The notes beneath the pieces were generated by a model that was given only the letters and a program-made list of their open reading frames with translations, had not been told where the DNA came from and did no database searches. Positions 31,225 through 42,465 of a stretch of 64,000 nucleotides of DNA are shown in pieces. Numbering within the stretch: position 1 is the stretch's first letter; the number at the start of each line of letters is the position of its first letter. Where the stretch lies: assembly GCA_014529385.2 (NCBI GenBank), contig CM043958.1, forward strand, positions 80,074,025 through 80,138,024, written 5' to 3'. The position numbers were made by a program, and so were the translations under genes. This stretch comes from Adiantum capillus-veneris (lineage: Eukaryota; Streptophyta; Polypodiopsida; Polypodiales; Pteridaceae).

Positions 31225-32197
31225 TCAAATTTTTGTCTTTTGGCATACCACACATTTAGAAACATACTCTTGTATGTTCACTTTCATGGTAGGCCAGTAG
31301 ATATATGTTTCAATTCCCTTTAAGGTAGACTGAATCCCTGTATGCCCCGCATAAGGTGGAGCATGTGATTCATACATTACTTTCTCACGTAGTGAGTTAG
31401 TAACACATAGTCTATTTCCATAGAGAAGATAACCATCTTGTAAAGTAAATGGTTCTTCTTTCTTCCCTAATGCAAGGGATGAAATCACATATCTAAAATC
31501 GGGATCAATAGCATACTCATCTATCATTGAAGATAGATCATTGTGAGTTGCTATGGAAAGATAGATCATTGTGAGTTGCTATGGAAACCGAATTCACTCT
31601 CGGCCGTCTTGAGAGTGCATCAGCTACTTGATTATGCTTGCCAGCAATGTGAGCAATATGAAAATGAAATTGCGAAAGGAAATTTTCCCACCTCATTTGT
31701 TTGTCGGAGAGATTGGTCTGCATCATGAAGTACTTAAGACTTTGGTGATCCGTTCACAGAATGAAAGGAGTCCCCAATAAATAGTGCTTCCATGAGTCTA
31801 AGGCATGTATAATTGCAAGGAGTTCCTTTTCATATATGCCTAGAGCTTGCTCAACAGGGTTGAGCCTTCGACTCTCATAGCCTATGGCATGCCCTTCTTG
31901 AAGTAAAACAGCTCCAAGGAAATCACCACAAGCATCACATTGGACCTCAAATGGTTTTGAGAGGTCCGGTAGTGTAAGCACACGTTGAGAGATAAGCTTT
32001 TCGAAAGCATTGTTCTCCTTAGCAGACCATGTATACCTAACGGTTTTCTTTGTAAGGTCATGTAATGGTCCCGCAATTTGTGAGAACTTTTCTATGAAGC
32101 GTCTATAGTATGCACACATACCTATAAAGCTTCTTAGTTCATGAAGATTCTTTGGTTTAGGCCATCCTTTTATTACCTCCAACTTTGATGGATCCAT
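31225..32197 (-). pseudogene. F2 RT thumb, RNase H and integrase zinc region
   Basis: Three overlapping frames cover one original protein. 32197-31754 holds ELRSFIGMCAYYRRFIEKF and the RNase H site FEVQCDACGD. 31726-31538 holds SDKQMRWENFLSQF. 31569-31225 holds DGYLLYGNRLCV and KCVVCQK. A 28-bp tandem duplication at about 31531-31586 shifts the frame between the last two. The RT upstream of MDPSKLEVIKGWPKP is cut off by the LINE poly(A) end. Confidence 0.85.
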
Positions 32198-32340
32198 TTT
32201 TTTTTCTAAGAAAAAGATCCTTCTATTAGTTAATGAAAACTTCCCATAGGGCTACAACCACCTCTGCAAGAGAGGGCTACAACAAGCATGATGGGGAGAC
32301 TCTCCCAATGAAAAAACAGCATATATACAATGAGGCTAAA

Positions 32341-33691
32341 TCAAGAGATGAGAGGAGGGAAGAGCCACACAGGTGGACAGTAGTGCCATCTGAGCACCCC
32401 CTGGACAATGGTGTAGAAAGGACCAGGGCGCCAGAGTCGAAGGAAAGCCTCGCGGCGCTCCCGCATGTGGTCGGAGCTGCCCTGTAGTCCCTCAAGCTGT
32501 CCTCTAAGAGTATGGATCAACTCTAAAAAAAAGTCACGAACAGTCTCTGCTGGTGGCACAGGGCGAGCCTCAAAGATGCGAAAACAGCGGGACCGCCAGA
32601 TGAACCAAAGTGTCAGGATACTGATGAGCTCCCAACACTCCTCTCTCTCACTGTACCACTCCTGTGGAGTAAGCTCTGTAGCAAGCTGGAGTGTAGGACG
32701 CCCCCCTTGTATCACTATCATCCTGCTGGTAGAAGATAGCTCGAAGTGAAGTGCCGGGCCCGTGAGGGTGGACCAAGCCGTTGCCCCCCAAGTGTACTGT
32801 CGAGCCGTGGAGAGAGCACGCATCAGCCGAAGAACTCGTAGTAGCCACACCTTCTGGGCCGAGGGACAGTCCCAGTGACAGTGACACTGACTCTCCACCA
32901 AATGGCCACAAGCTGCACATGTGGCTGAGAGACCACTATGCACTAGCCAGCTCCCTACTGCTGCTGTGGCTCTATGTGCGACTAGCCACTGAAACAAGGT
33001 GACTCGCCTCGGCTGTCTGTAGTCCCACAACCTCTCCCAAAAGTCTGCCAAAAACTCGACTGTGAGACCCTCCTCCTACCAATGACGTGCTGCAGACAGC
33101 GGGGAAGGCCTCTCTCTGTGCTTCTAGTATATGACGTCCCAGTCGAACAGTGTACTAAAAGAAAGGGACTCCTGGGTGGTTTGCAGAAGAGAAGGGGTCC
33201 CTCCATAGCCACTCACCGGGATCCCACTGTACTGGTGCTAGCGGACAACACTCCCAAGCCCATAGCCTCCAGTGTCCTGTCTCAAGAACTACTGGGTCAG
33301 GGTCTATGACGCAGGTCCTCCCACAGATGCCCACTACTCGGATCCTTTGAAAATAGAACTCTGCTACCTGTGGGGCCTCTACTTCAACTCGCTGTAGTCG
33401 TCCCCCACCCTGAAGCTCGAAGAACAAGGCTGAGACAGACTCTGAGTAGGCCCTGACTGAAATGAGAACCTCCAGTCGTGTGAAGGCTCCCATCCACCGG
33501 GGTGCTACTGGCTCGAGAGGCATGAGCCACTCAGCTGGAACTGACTCTGTGATGTCTTGACACATGCTCTGCACCCCTCTCATGCCCTGTAGCTGGAAAC
33601 CCTGCACCTCCTCTGACAAACCTGTGAACTCTAGCCAGTCACCTAGAGAGTGCGCTGGACCTGCTGCCATGGGACCCCAAGAAACATGCAT
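32341..33691 (-). pseudogene. LINE ORF2 C-terminal part with zf-RVT
   Basis: Two frames (33691-33155 and 33051-32341) cover the end of ORF2. The zf-RVT zinc-binding domain is visible as FWERLWDYRQPRRVTLFQW, then CAACGHLVESQCHCHWDC with its Cys/His pattern, then WFIWRSRC. This domain follows the reverse transcriptase in plant LINEs; its job is not firmly known. A frameshift near 33050-33155 separates the halves. The upstream continuation is beyond the foldback at 34907. Confidence 0.85.
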
Positions 33692-33693
33692 TA

Positions 33694-34906
33694 GAAAATT
33701 TCGTAGGTCATTTGGAGGGCCTTGTAAGAAATTGTATTTCTCTCTCTAGAAACTTTTTATAAAATGCACTTGCACCTTGTGAGTACGTCCAAAAGGACAA
33801 CCAGACACTCTAAAAAGTAGATTTATATTCCCAATCGTCCTTGAAAACGGTCACTTTTTTATTTGATGCGAGCGTCTTTTTCAGGAGGCAGGTGCGACGC
33901 ATTCAATGCAGCTTACGTCATCACTAAAAGTTGAAAAGTCACAAACTGTCAAATAGTGATAGATTTTGAGGCATTTGACACCACCAATGCGTCCGGAACG
34001 CCAAAATACTCTAAAAACGGATGTCTATTTGCCTCATTCCGACAACCGGAGAGGCAAAAAATGTCAAAAAACCCCAAAAAATGGGCTTTTTACTTAAGGC
34101 GCGCGAAGAGGCATTTCTAAATTCTAGAATGCCCCTCTGCGCGTCGTTAGTACAAAGCTCCTTTTAGTGATTTTTGGACACTTATCTTTCCAGAAAGCCC
34201 CTTTTTAGAGGTTTTTGGACATTTTCCTCTCAAAAAGCTCCCTAAAAAGAGGAAAAAGGGCCTTTTTACTAACGGCGCGTGAGGAGGCATTCCAAAATTC
34301 TAGAATGCCCCTCTGCGCGTTGTTATTACAAAGCTCCTTTTAGTGATTTTTGGACACTTATCTTTCAAGAAAGCCCCTTTTTAGAGGTTTTTGGACATTT
34401 TCCTCTCAAAAAGCTCCCGAAAAAGAGGAAAAAGGGGCTTTTTACTAACGGCGCGCGAGGAGGCATTACAAAATTTTGGAATGGCCCCTCTCACGCCATT
34501 AGTAAAATGTTCCTTTAGGGCTTTTTGACATTTTTTTGCCTCTTTGGATGTCTGAGCGAGGCAATTGGACATTCATTTCTAGGAGATATGTGCGTTCCGG
34601 ACGCATTGACAATATCAAAAGTTTCAAAATCTTCCACCACTTGATAGTTTTGTGACTTTTTGAGTTCTAGTGATGACATAGCCCGTATCAAATGCACCGC
34701 ATCTACCTTCTGAAAAAGGTGCTCGCATTAAATGAAAGAGAGTGCTCGTCTTCAAGGACCACTAGATTATTAAATGAGGAGAGGTACACATTTTATATTT
34801 TTGTTAATATCAATCTATTTTTCTACGTAACGTAGGCTCTTCTCTCGTTGGAGGAGCTTATTTTCCTCTCTCTTCCAAAAGGCCCTCCAAAAGACCTCCG
34901 AAATCT
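33694..34906. mobile_element. Foldback-type TIR element, 1.2 kb
   Basis: The first about 390 bp and the last about 400 bp are imperfect inverted repeats. The outer ends are GAAAATTTCGTAGGTC and, reversed, GGAGATTTCGGAGGTC, both followed by TTTGGAGGGCC. Each end abuts a TA dinucleotide (33692-33693, 34907-34908), so a 2-bp TA duplication is likely. LINE ORF2 is interrupted exactly here. The core holds 2.4 copies of a 175-177-bp tandem unit. It encodes nothing recognisable and must depend on another element's transposase; the superfamily is uncertain. Confidence 0.8.
34083..34500. repeat. 175-177-bp tandem repeat in the foldback core
   Basis: Units start at 34083, 34258 and 34435 (partial), each opening with 'gggctttttac'. 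Inside each unit the segment from 'ggcgcg' to 'cgcg' around 'ttctagaatgcc' is itself a near-palindrome, so the core can fold into several hairpins. Confidence 0.85.
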
Positions 34907-37900
34907 CCTAATGAGGCCGACTACCAACCAAGTGGCCTCTCTAAGTGCTAACCATGCGGTTCCAGACGAGGGGCTGCCGTAGGTGCTCCTCCGTGCACAT
35001 CGGCTGTCTCTGCTCCAGGCCATGCCCTAAGAGCTCCCAAAATCGAAGCAAACTCACAGCAAAGCAGTCCTCCAGTCTCCTGCTCAAACCAACTCGGTGC
35101 AACTCTGTAAAGATCCATCTGGTCGAAGGTTGCCAAGGGCCTCCTAAGTGAGGCACCCTGGCACGAAGCCTCTGCAACAAGAACTCCTTCCATGGCTCCT
35201 CTCCTGGAAGAAGTCCTCTGACTACGAACTTCCCAAGAAGGGCTCTGCTCTGCTGTGTTGGATCAATGATCCCAAGCCCTCCCTGAGAACAAGGAAGTGT
35301 GATGACCAACCAAGCCACCTTGGCTCGGGAGATCTGAGTGTCACGACCTGACCAAAGGAAGTTCATGATTAGCCTCTCTACTTGGCTGATACAAGAACTC
35401 AAGAAGATCCAGCAAGAAGTGATGTACCACATAGTCACCAACAACACCTAGTTGGCAACTACTGCTCTACCAACCAGCGAAAGTCGTGCTGAGCTCCAAT
35501 GTAACAGCTTTGTCCTGATGGACAAGAGAAGAGGAGCAATCTGTTGCTTGGGGGACAAGTCCAAACCAACCTGACAACCCAAGTACGGAGCTGCAGTCCC
35601 TGCGGAAATCCACCTGAAACCCTCGCCTAGCATCCAATCTGGCACAGGAGCACTACCAATCGAGAAAGCCATTGTCTTTCTCCACTTGATCAGTGTGTCC
35701 GATGCACAACAAAAGGTCTCCAAAGCCTGTTCACATCTCTGCAGATTGGCCTTCTGGCCCTCTAAGTACAAGGCTGAGTCATCGGCAAACTCAGCGTCGA
35801 GTAGCTCATCTCCTCGAATAGGGAGTGCTAAGCCCCGTAGAGCAACCTGCTGTGACACCAAAAATCTGCTCATCGCCTCCGCAAAGAACAGAAAGAGAAA
35901 GGGGGCAAGAGGAAAACCCTATCTGACCGATTGTGTGATCATGAAGCGCTCACCTCTACCTCATGCCAAAAGCACCTGATTGTGAGCCTGTCTGTACAAA
36001 GCTGACACCCCTCTGATCCAAGCATTTGAGAAGCCCATCTTGCGTAGAGTGCCATCTAGAAAGTCCCAATCAACTCTGTCATATGCCTTCTCAAAATCAA
36101 GAAGAAGAATCACAAGGTCCTCCCCACGGAGCCGTGCTAGGGCAGAAGCCTCCTAGAAAGTGAAGATGTTGTCAAGGATACTGCGTTCCTTGACAAAACC
36201 TGTTTGAGTCCCATGTATAAGGCTCTCCAAAAGTGGCTAAATCCTCAAACTTAGAGCCTTGGCAAGAATTTTGTAGGCTGAGTTGAGGATGGTGATGGGG
36301 CGTCACTGTCGAATATCATCCAAGGAGCCACCCTCCTTTGGAATGAGGTAGATCAGTCCCTCACTCATGCTATCAGGCATCACTCCTGTGTGCAAAATGT
36401 GGTGATGAGGTGTCACTGTCGAATATCATCCAAGGAGCCACCCTCCTTTGGAATGAGGTAGATCAGTCCCTCACTCATGCTATCAGGCATCACTCCTGTG
36501 TGCAAAATGTACTGAAAGGAACTACAAAGATCTGGGCCAAGCAGGTCCCAGTACTCCAAGAAAAAGCTGGGAGTCAACCCATCCTCACTTGGACAGCTAC
36601 CACAAGGAAGGGCCCTAAGAGCCGTGTGCAGCTCCTCAAGATGAAGTGGCATCTCTAGCCTCTGGCGCATCTCCTCTGTCACAAGACAAGGCATCTGTGC
36701 CCAAACCTGCTCCCTGCATGCATCCTGCCACTTTGACTGGGGCTCAGCTGCTGACAGTAAATCACGATAAATGTCAGTAGCAACTGCACGCATATCCTTG
36801 GGCTCACAAGCAACTGAACCATTGGGTCTCCTCAACTGATTGACCTTGGCATGCGAGTGCCGAGGTCCCACTGTCTCAAAAAAATCCTCAGTCACTCTGT
36901 CACCCACTTATGTCCACTGAGATGCCTGTCAACGGAAGGCAAACTTATGACGCCTCTCCTCTATGCTAGCAAGCTCTTGTCGAGCCTGCTATAACTGCTC
37001 CTCCAACCATGGACTGTCTGGATGATTCTCCTGCATCCTCTGTAGTGAATCAATGACTCATTTGAGACGCTGCTCCTCCTCTCTCGCTGCAGCCCGATGA
37101 GCCAGAGACTCCTGAAGAAAAAAGTGGCTCAACTGAGCTAGGCCTAAGGCCACTCTGTCTGCAGGTGGAACCTGGCTGTCCATGCCCTCTGTCCAAAGCC
37201 TCTACCCTCTCTCTGAGTGCTGAGTCCAACAAGACCCACTCTGGGATGCGAAGCATCGTGCTCCCACTCCTCTGCCTGTCTGCCACTATGAGGATCACTG
37301 GTGCATGGTCCGAGAAGGAAGTCCGTGCCAAGATGCCCACTGATCCCCCCAAGTCACTGAAGTGGTCACTAGTGTAGAAGCGATCTATCCGCGATAGATT
37401 CACTCCTCCCACTCTGCGGTCTGATCTAGAGAAGGCAAGACTGTCTGGAGGCCTCACAAAGCCAGAGTGCTGCCATGTATCTGAGACCCTCAAAGTCATA
37501 CACAACCTCTCCCAAGCTGCTAACTCAACTCCATGCACAGTAGCATGGCTGCCTCCAATCCTGTCAGAAGGGTCCTCCAACATGTTGAAGTCCCCTCCTA
37601 CACACCAATGGTCAGGCGGCCTGCGGCAAAGACTCAACAATCTGTGACCAAAACTCTGCACGAGCACTCGCCACATTGGGCGCATAGATGTTTAGGAAGC
37701 CCACAAGGCCACCTTAAACCTGCATAGTAATCCACTGAGCCCTGCCTGGCACAATAATCCCTCTGCCCACAATGGTCTGGTGTGCAATGAATCTGCAATA
37801 ACCATACATACCCCACCTTGGATGCCTCCAGGTCCAAAAGAAGCTGACCAAAAGGTATCATATCGTCCACGCAAAATTTGACCACATCCCCGAATGCGGC

Positions 37901-38045
37901 TCTCACACAGATGGTGCTCCTGAAGCATAAGGAGATCAATCTCTCCTCCCACAAGGCAACGCTGAAGCTCCTGACGCAATCGGCCCCGCTGTCGCTGAAA
38001 CTGGGGCCCACCTAGTCCCTACACGTTCCATGAGACGATCCTCAT
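34907..38045 (-). pseudogene. LINE ORF2: endonuclease and reverse transcriptase
   Basis: The ATG at 38043-38045 starts MRIVSWNV, the first APE-endonuclease motif; a TAG follows at once. The remaining endonuclease motifs are LQEHHL, GGDFNML, RIDRFY and SDHAP. RT motifs come later: LPCGSCPSEDGLTPSFF and IYLIPKEGG (36413-36907), the active-site FADDSALYLEG (35448-35873), and the thumb-side segment FLWSGRD...GGLGI (34941-35447). Stops, shifts and the duplication at 36302-36521 break it throughout. The endonuclease would nick the target and the RT prime from it. Confidence 0.88.
36302..36521. repeat. 110-bp tandem duplication inside LINE RT
   Basis: Two almost identical 110-bp units (from 36302 and 36412, start 'gtcactgtcgaatatcat'). 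As 110 is not a multiple of three, it shifts the RT frame. Confidence 0.9.
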
Positions 38046-38083
38046 GGTGATCGAGAGAGAACAGATGCTGCCACAGCAGCAAG

Positions 38084-39900
38084 TCATGCTATCTTCGAGG
38101 CTAGCTTGTATGGGGAGTAATCCGCATCGGAGCATCCTCTAGATAGGCGAGACTGCAGTGAGTGCCTAGTCCAAGCCCAAGCAGAATGAGCCGTGCGTAA
38201 AGCAACCTCCTCTGTCCAGGAGTCCTCATGAATATATACATAGCAAGGCAAACACTGCGTATCCGCAAAGAAGTATACCACAATGTGCCTACATCCTGCT
38301 GTGTCCGGGGGTGTCACCACAAACTTGGCCAATGGCCACAAAGTCTGTAGCAGCAAATCTATAACTCCAAGTTCTCCCATGTGATGAGAGAACTCGAGAA
38401 CCTGTGTATGCAGCCATCCCAACACTGAGTTGAGGGACCACTCTGTCTCGGCCCTACCACAGAGGGGGAAGGAGAAACCAAATGCTGAGTCCAAGGCCTC
38501 TGTCCCCCTATCGGAGAGGAACAAAGCATGGACCTTGAAGCAGGCTGCCTTCTGGTCTACTGCGGAATCGCCGAGAAAACGAGTGAACCCATAGTCGAAG
38601 AAGTCCCATCGGTATAGGAGGTCAATGCTCATCAGACCATGAGGGATAGCTGCAAGGGAAGATGTCTGAATCTGCAGAGGGGTCTGCAAGAAGGGCTGAC
38701 CCTCTCTCGCTAGGCGAATCGTGGCAAAAGCGCTGCCAAGAAATCCCGCCGGAGAAGGACCAGTCTCCTGAGTGGACTGTGGAACTGGATCAAGAGGGGG
38801 GGGAGAAGGAGATGGGGGGGGTGGAGGAGAAGAGGGGTGGGATGGGGCAACAGAGGAAGAGGGGCGAGGTGAAGAGGCGAAGCGAGCAGGCGGGGGGGGG
38901 GGGGATGAGGAGGTGGAGGGGAACTCTGAGGGGGAAGCAGCTGTTGAGGGTGAAGCGGAGGTGAAGGCTGGCGTAGGGGACTCCTCCTGCTCAAGAGGAC
39001 CACAACGGTTCCCTGTGGGAACCCACTGCTGCTGAGAAGGCACCTGGGGGCCACTCTGAGTGCCAGGCTATCGATGTGACCCTTGACGGCGACGGCCACA
39101 GGCCTGCTACCACCCCTCCTTCGTTGGAGCCCCAGCCTCGGAGGGTGGCTCTAAATCTGTGCGCTGTGCCGCTGACTGTGGCTATGGCCCATCCCTGGTA
39201 GGCTGGGGCTGAGGGTGTGGTGCACGTCTTGGCCTCCTCCATGGACAAGCATTTGCTAGGTGGCCCATATGTCGGAAAATGAAGCACTGGTTTGGGAGGC
39301 CCGAGTACTCCACACTCTGTCTGAACCAGCACCCGAGGCAAAAGGATGACCTTCGGGAGCGTGTGGGTATCGCTGACCAAAACTCAAACTGAGGGGATGC
39401 CAGCCACCTTGGCCGCTACTGATGTTGTCGTACGAGGTGTCTCCAGGACAGTCCCGATGGCGAAGCCGATCCTAGAGAGAAGTGGCAGTTACTCCCTCCG
39501 TAAACACGGAAAGCAGACTGAGATGGGGATGTCTACCTCCTCTACTAGAACATCCGAAGTCGGGTCAAAACCATGTCACCACTGTCGAAAGTGGGCATGT
39601 GCTGCTCGGATGGCCAATGGACTCATAGCTATGACCTTGGTCGCCATCTCGGAGGTCTCAAACTGGATCTGATAGTAACCCCGTCCGAGAATCTGGACAT
39701 CCAAGATCTTGCCCACCTCTGCGAGAAGGCGGGCCTGGAGAAGGTCTCGCAACTCTCCTCTGCTAGGTCGGATGGCGAGAATCTTGCAGATGACCGACGT
39801 CGCCTGCAAGCGCTCTACGTCTGCAGCTAGGCTCGCTTGATTTGCCGGTGAAAGAGCAATTCGAATGGTGGGCTCAACGGGGTCGGGCAAGGGGGCTTCT
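38084..39900 (-). pseudogene. LINE ORF1, RNA-binding protein, decayed
   Basis: The N-terminal part (39890-39576) ends ILGRGYYQIQFETSEMATKVI, the RRM-like DUF4283 pattern of plant LINE ORF1. The next part has degenerate frames with DVLVEEVDIPISVCFP. A zinc knuckle remnant near 39280 reads CFIFRHMGHLANAC, with the second cysteine replaced. A Pro/Ser-rich C-terminal region follows (SSPPPPPARF..., 39043 down), ending at 38084. ORF1 protein coats the LINE RNA. At least one frameshift and several stops are present. Confidence 0.7.
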
Positions 39901-40189
39901 AGCGAGTCCCTCTATGGCGGAGCTGGAGCCTCCATCTGTGTCTACTACTGTGTCAGAAAGGAGGAAAGAGAGATAACGCTGTCAAACGACCTTCACGAGA
40001 ACTATCCCAGGAAGGGTACTGCCAATGTCAGCTGAAGGAAATCTTCGGGCAGGAAGGCAAAAAAACAAAACAAAGGAGGCTACGGGGGAGGGGGGGCAAT
40101 GCGGATAAGGAAGCGGCAGAGGGGTAGTGGGCTGAGCGATAGAGGCAGCGGGCGGGATGGGCGAAAGGCGAGCGGGTGATTTTTGGTGA

Positions 40190-40773
40190 TTTCTGCGTAG
40201 AGGTCTCTCTAGATGAGAGAGAATGTACCAAGGCTCCGAGTCCATGAAATTGTGTGAAGCAAGGGGTCCTATTTATAGGTTTCTGGCACTCTTAAGCTCT
40301 CACAGACTGAAAAAAGGAGTTTCTTGCAACTCAAGCAGCCCCCAGGCTCAAGATGGCATCCCCTGTTGCTAAAATTACGCTGGGCAAGTTCATCACAAGC
40401 CCACACAGCCCCCCCCACCAGCTTCCAGAATCGGTTTTTGCTATTTTCTTTGACTTTTAATTATTAGCTTTGGAAATATCTGCAGTTTCTAGAACTTTAG
40501 GATAAAAAGTATTTTAGTAGTAATAATTACTAAAACCTTTCGATTTTACTTAATTTACTCAATTCACAGTGTAAACTTCCAGGGGCCATAACTATGCCAG
40601 ATTTTATCGAGATTCAATTCTAAAAATTTCTAGCCGGGGATTTGCATTGCTTAAGATTTCAAAAATACCAATTTTTATTGCTTTTGAGATAGTGTTTTTA
40701 CCTCATTGCCTGATCAATGCTTTCTCTAAAGCTTAAGTTAATTCCCGACAGCTAGAAAGGTGGAGATCTTACA
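40190..40773 (-). repeat. Gypsy G 3' LTR fragment
   Basis: It matches 61288-61875 from 'gatttctgcgtagagg' to 'ggtggagatcttaca'. The distal part is lost at the LINE 5' border. The minus-strand purine tract AAGTTGGGGTGAT (40774-40786) abuts it. Confidence 0.85.
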
Positions 40774-40774
40774 A

Positions 40775-40894
40775 TCACCCCAACTTAAGAATTTGAGATG
40801 TCCTCATCTCAACCGAAACTGGGAAAGTCCTTGAGAAGAGAAATTCATCTTCCCAAGTGGCATCTTTGGTGGGATAGTCTTTCCACTTTACCAA
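40775..40894 (-). pseudogene. Gypsy G chromodomain tail of integrase
   Basis: About 39 codons to a TGA directly before the LTR: LVKWKDYPTKDATWEDE is the second half of a classic chromodomain (the 'W-x-x-Y...D-x-T-W-E' pattern). In chromoviruses this tail reads histone marks and directs insertion. The rest of pol upstream is missing; within a few hundred bases the next recognisable coding is gag. Confidence 0.85.
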
Positions 40895-41746
40895 ATGTTA
40901 CTAATTACTCTAAAAGTTCTTTCTAGTTTCTGGTTGGAGTTACTTGCTAGTCAATTTTTCCTCAAGAAACTGTCAGTGTTGAGCCCATCTTAAAAACCTT
41001 TACAAACCATTCGTATCATCTCAAAAACCAGGTTAAATCAATTCCATAAAAGATCCGTATATCCGCCTTGTCAACATGAACACGCTCGGTCTAACTGAAC
41101 ATTCAGAGCAATTAGCGTTGGACAAGTATCATGTATTCCAGCTTTGCCAATCTGAACACGCTCGGCATGTTCTTGCCATTCTGAGCAATCTGCGTTCGGC
41201 ACAAGCTTCCACCATTGCACCAGAGGTACCCTCTCCGTGCTCTAACCTGATTGACCAACAATATGTAAAGGGTTTTAAGAAGTATCATACCAAGAGTTCT
41301 TTTCGGCTTCCTATTAGTCTTGTACCTTAATACTTTTATATCTAGGTCATTTTCCAAGGAAGGCTATCGTGTGCACAAAGAATGTGAGTTGGTTTCTTAA
41401 TAAGTATCTCAATCTCAAGATTCAAATTCTTTTCATACTATTGAGAACCTTTGTCTCATTTTCTAGGTCAACCCTTAGTTTCTTGATTGAATGCTAATTT
41501 AACTTTAGATTCCTTAAGTAATTTGGGAAAGAAAATAATGTATACCATTATATAAGTAACTCAAAGTTTTACATTATCGACTTATAGTGGTTTACAAAGC
41601 TCTAGGATTGCTAACTATGGCCAAGCGAGTGGCTCTTTTATCTTCCTCATTCATAAGGCTGGTTCTCCCATGATTGCATAAGCTCTGGCTCCTCTTAATC
41701 TTCCTCTACCTTGTCCTCCAATTCTACCTCCTCTTAGATTATCTCC
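40895..41746. other. Decayed interior of gypsy G
   Basis: No recognisable pol motif. It contains a diverged local repeat: 'gaacacgctcgg' occurs at about 41085 and 41155, each followed by similar 'gagcaat(t/c)' words. The deletion joining the integrase tail to gag lies somewhere in this stretch. Confidence 0.4.
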
Positions 41747-42465
41747 TTAATTTTGAGGAATGGCTCTAGCAATAGTTCGAGCGTTTTGCTCTTCAGGACA
41801 ATTATTTCTATAGTGCCCCATTTGATTGCATCCATAGCACCTAATGTTTGGGAAGGTCTGCTCTAAGTTTACTGTTGCACCTAATCCACGTTGTTGGTAT
41901 CCTTGGTTGAAAGTTCCCCTGGCTCTTCCCCTAAAGTTATTAAATCCATTATAGTTCCTTATGGAGTTAGTTCCTTCAGCTGCAAGAGGCTTAGCCCTAA
42001 GAAGGGCATCTTGTATTGATGTAGGCCTCATGGCTTCGAGACATGTACTTAGGGGTTTGTTGAGGCCTTGATAGAAACGGGCAATTTGTTGCTCCATGGT
42101 CATCTCGGGAGCATAGCATCGTAAAGACACAAACTTGGTGTAGTACTCCTCTAATGAAAGTCCTAGCTGGCGTAGACCAAACAATTCGTTCATCTTGATA
42201 GCCTGATGTGCAGGAGGGAGATAACGTTCTTTGATTGCCTGCTTCATTTTCTCCCAAGATGGACTACTCGTGGGATTATCTCTGTAGTGTTGATTCCACC
42301 AAAGTTTGGCATCTCGGCTGTGATGGAACATACCCAACATCGTTTGGTTTTTTGGAGTAGTTCTTGAAGTTTTAAAATAGTCGTACATAGCATCTAACCA
42401 TGCTTCGGCATCTCGCTCTAAATTGGGCCCCTCTCCCTTGAAACTAGGGAGTTGAACTTGCTTTA
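41747..42465 (-). pseudogene. Gypsy G Gag, capsid and zinc knuckle
   Basis: Reads LPSFKGEGPNLERDAEAWLDAM across the copia border, then FHHSRDAKLWWNQHYRD, LFGLRQLGLSLEEYYTKF (the usual 'L...Q..S..EY...F' retrotransposon gag pattern) and the zinc knuckle CYGCNQMGHYRNNC. Gag packages the element RNA. Copia A copy 2 split it at 42465; the upstream residues KLQLKQVQ are recovered at 54375-54420. Confidence 0.85.

Larger units (their letters stand above)
28150..32197 (-). mobile_element. Ty3/gypsy element F2, 3' half
   Basis: Minus-strand gypsy element: 3' LTR (28150-29724), 3' UTR with purine tract, and pol from integrase back to the RT thumb at 32197, where the poly(T) end of the LINE interrupts it. 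Gag, protease, most of RT and the 5' LTR are missing. The expected continuation is not found on the other side of the LINE. It is the same family as F1 and the solo LTR at 18608. Confidence 0.88.
32198..40189 (-). mobile_element. L1-type LINE with a foldback insertion
   Basis: A GC-richer non-LTR retrotransposon on the minus strand. It ends in a poly(A) run (plus-strand T run at about 32198-32206), with ORF2 at 32341-38045 and ORF1 at about 38084-39900, then a GC-rich 5' leader. ORF2 keeps endonuclease, RT and zf-RVT domains but is broken by many stops, a 110-bp tandem duplication and a 1.2-kb foldback element (33694-34906). No target duplication was found. Its two flanks belong to different gypsy elements. 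Confidence 0.88.

Noticed and set aside
38662-39035. Gly/Glu-rich plus-strand frames
   Set aside because: Antisense of the proline-rich LINE ORF1 C-terminus.
40028-40245. Minus-strand proline-rich frames at the LINE 5' end
   Set aside because: They cross the LINE/LTR border and have no ORF1 motif.
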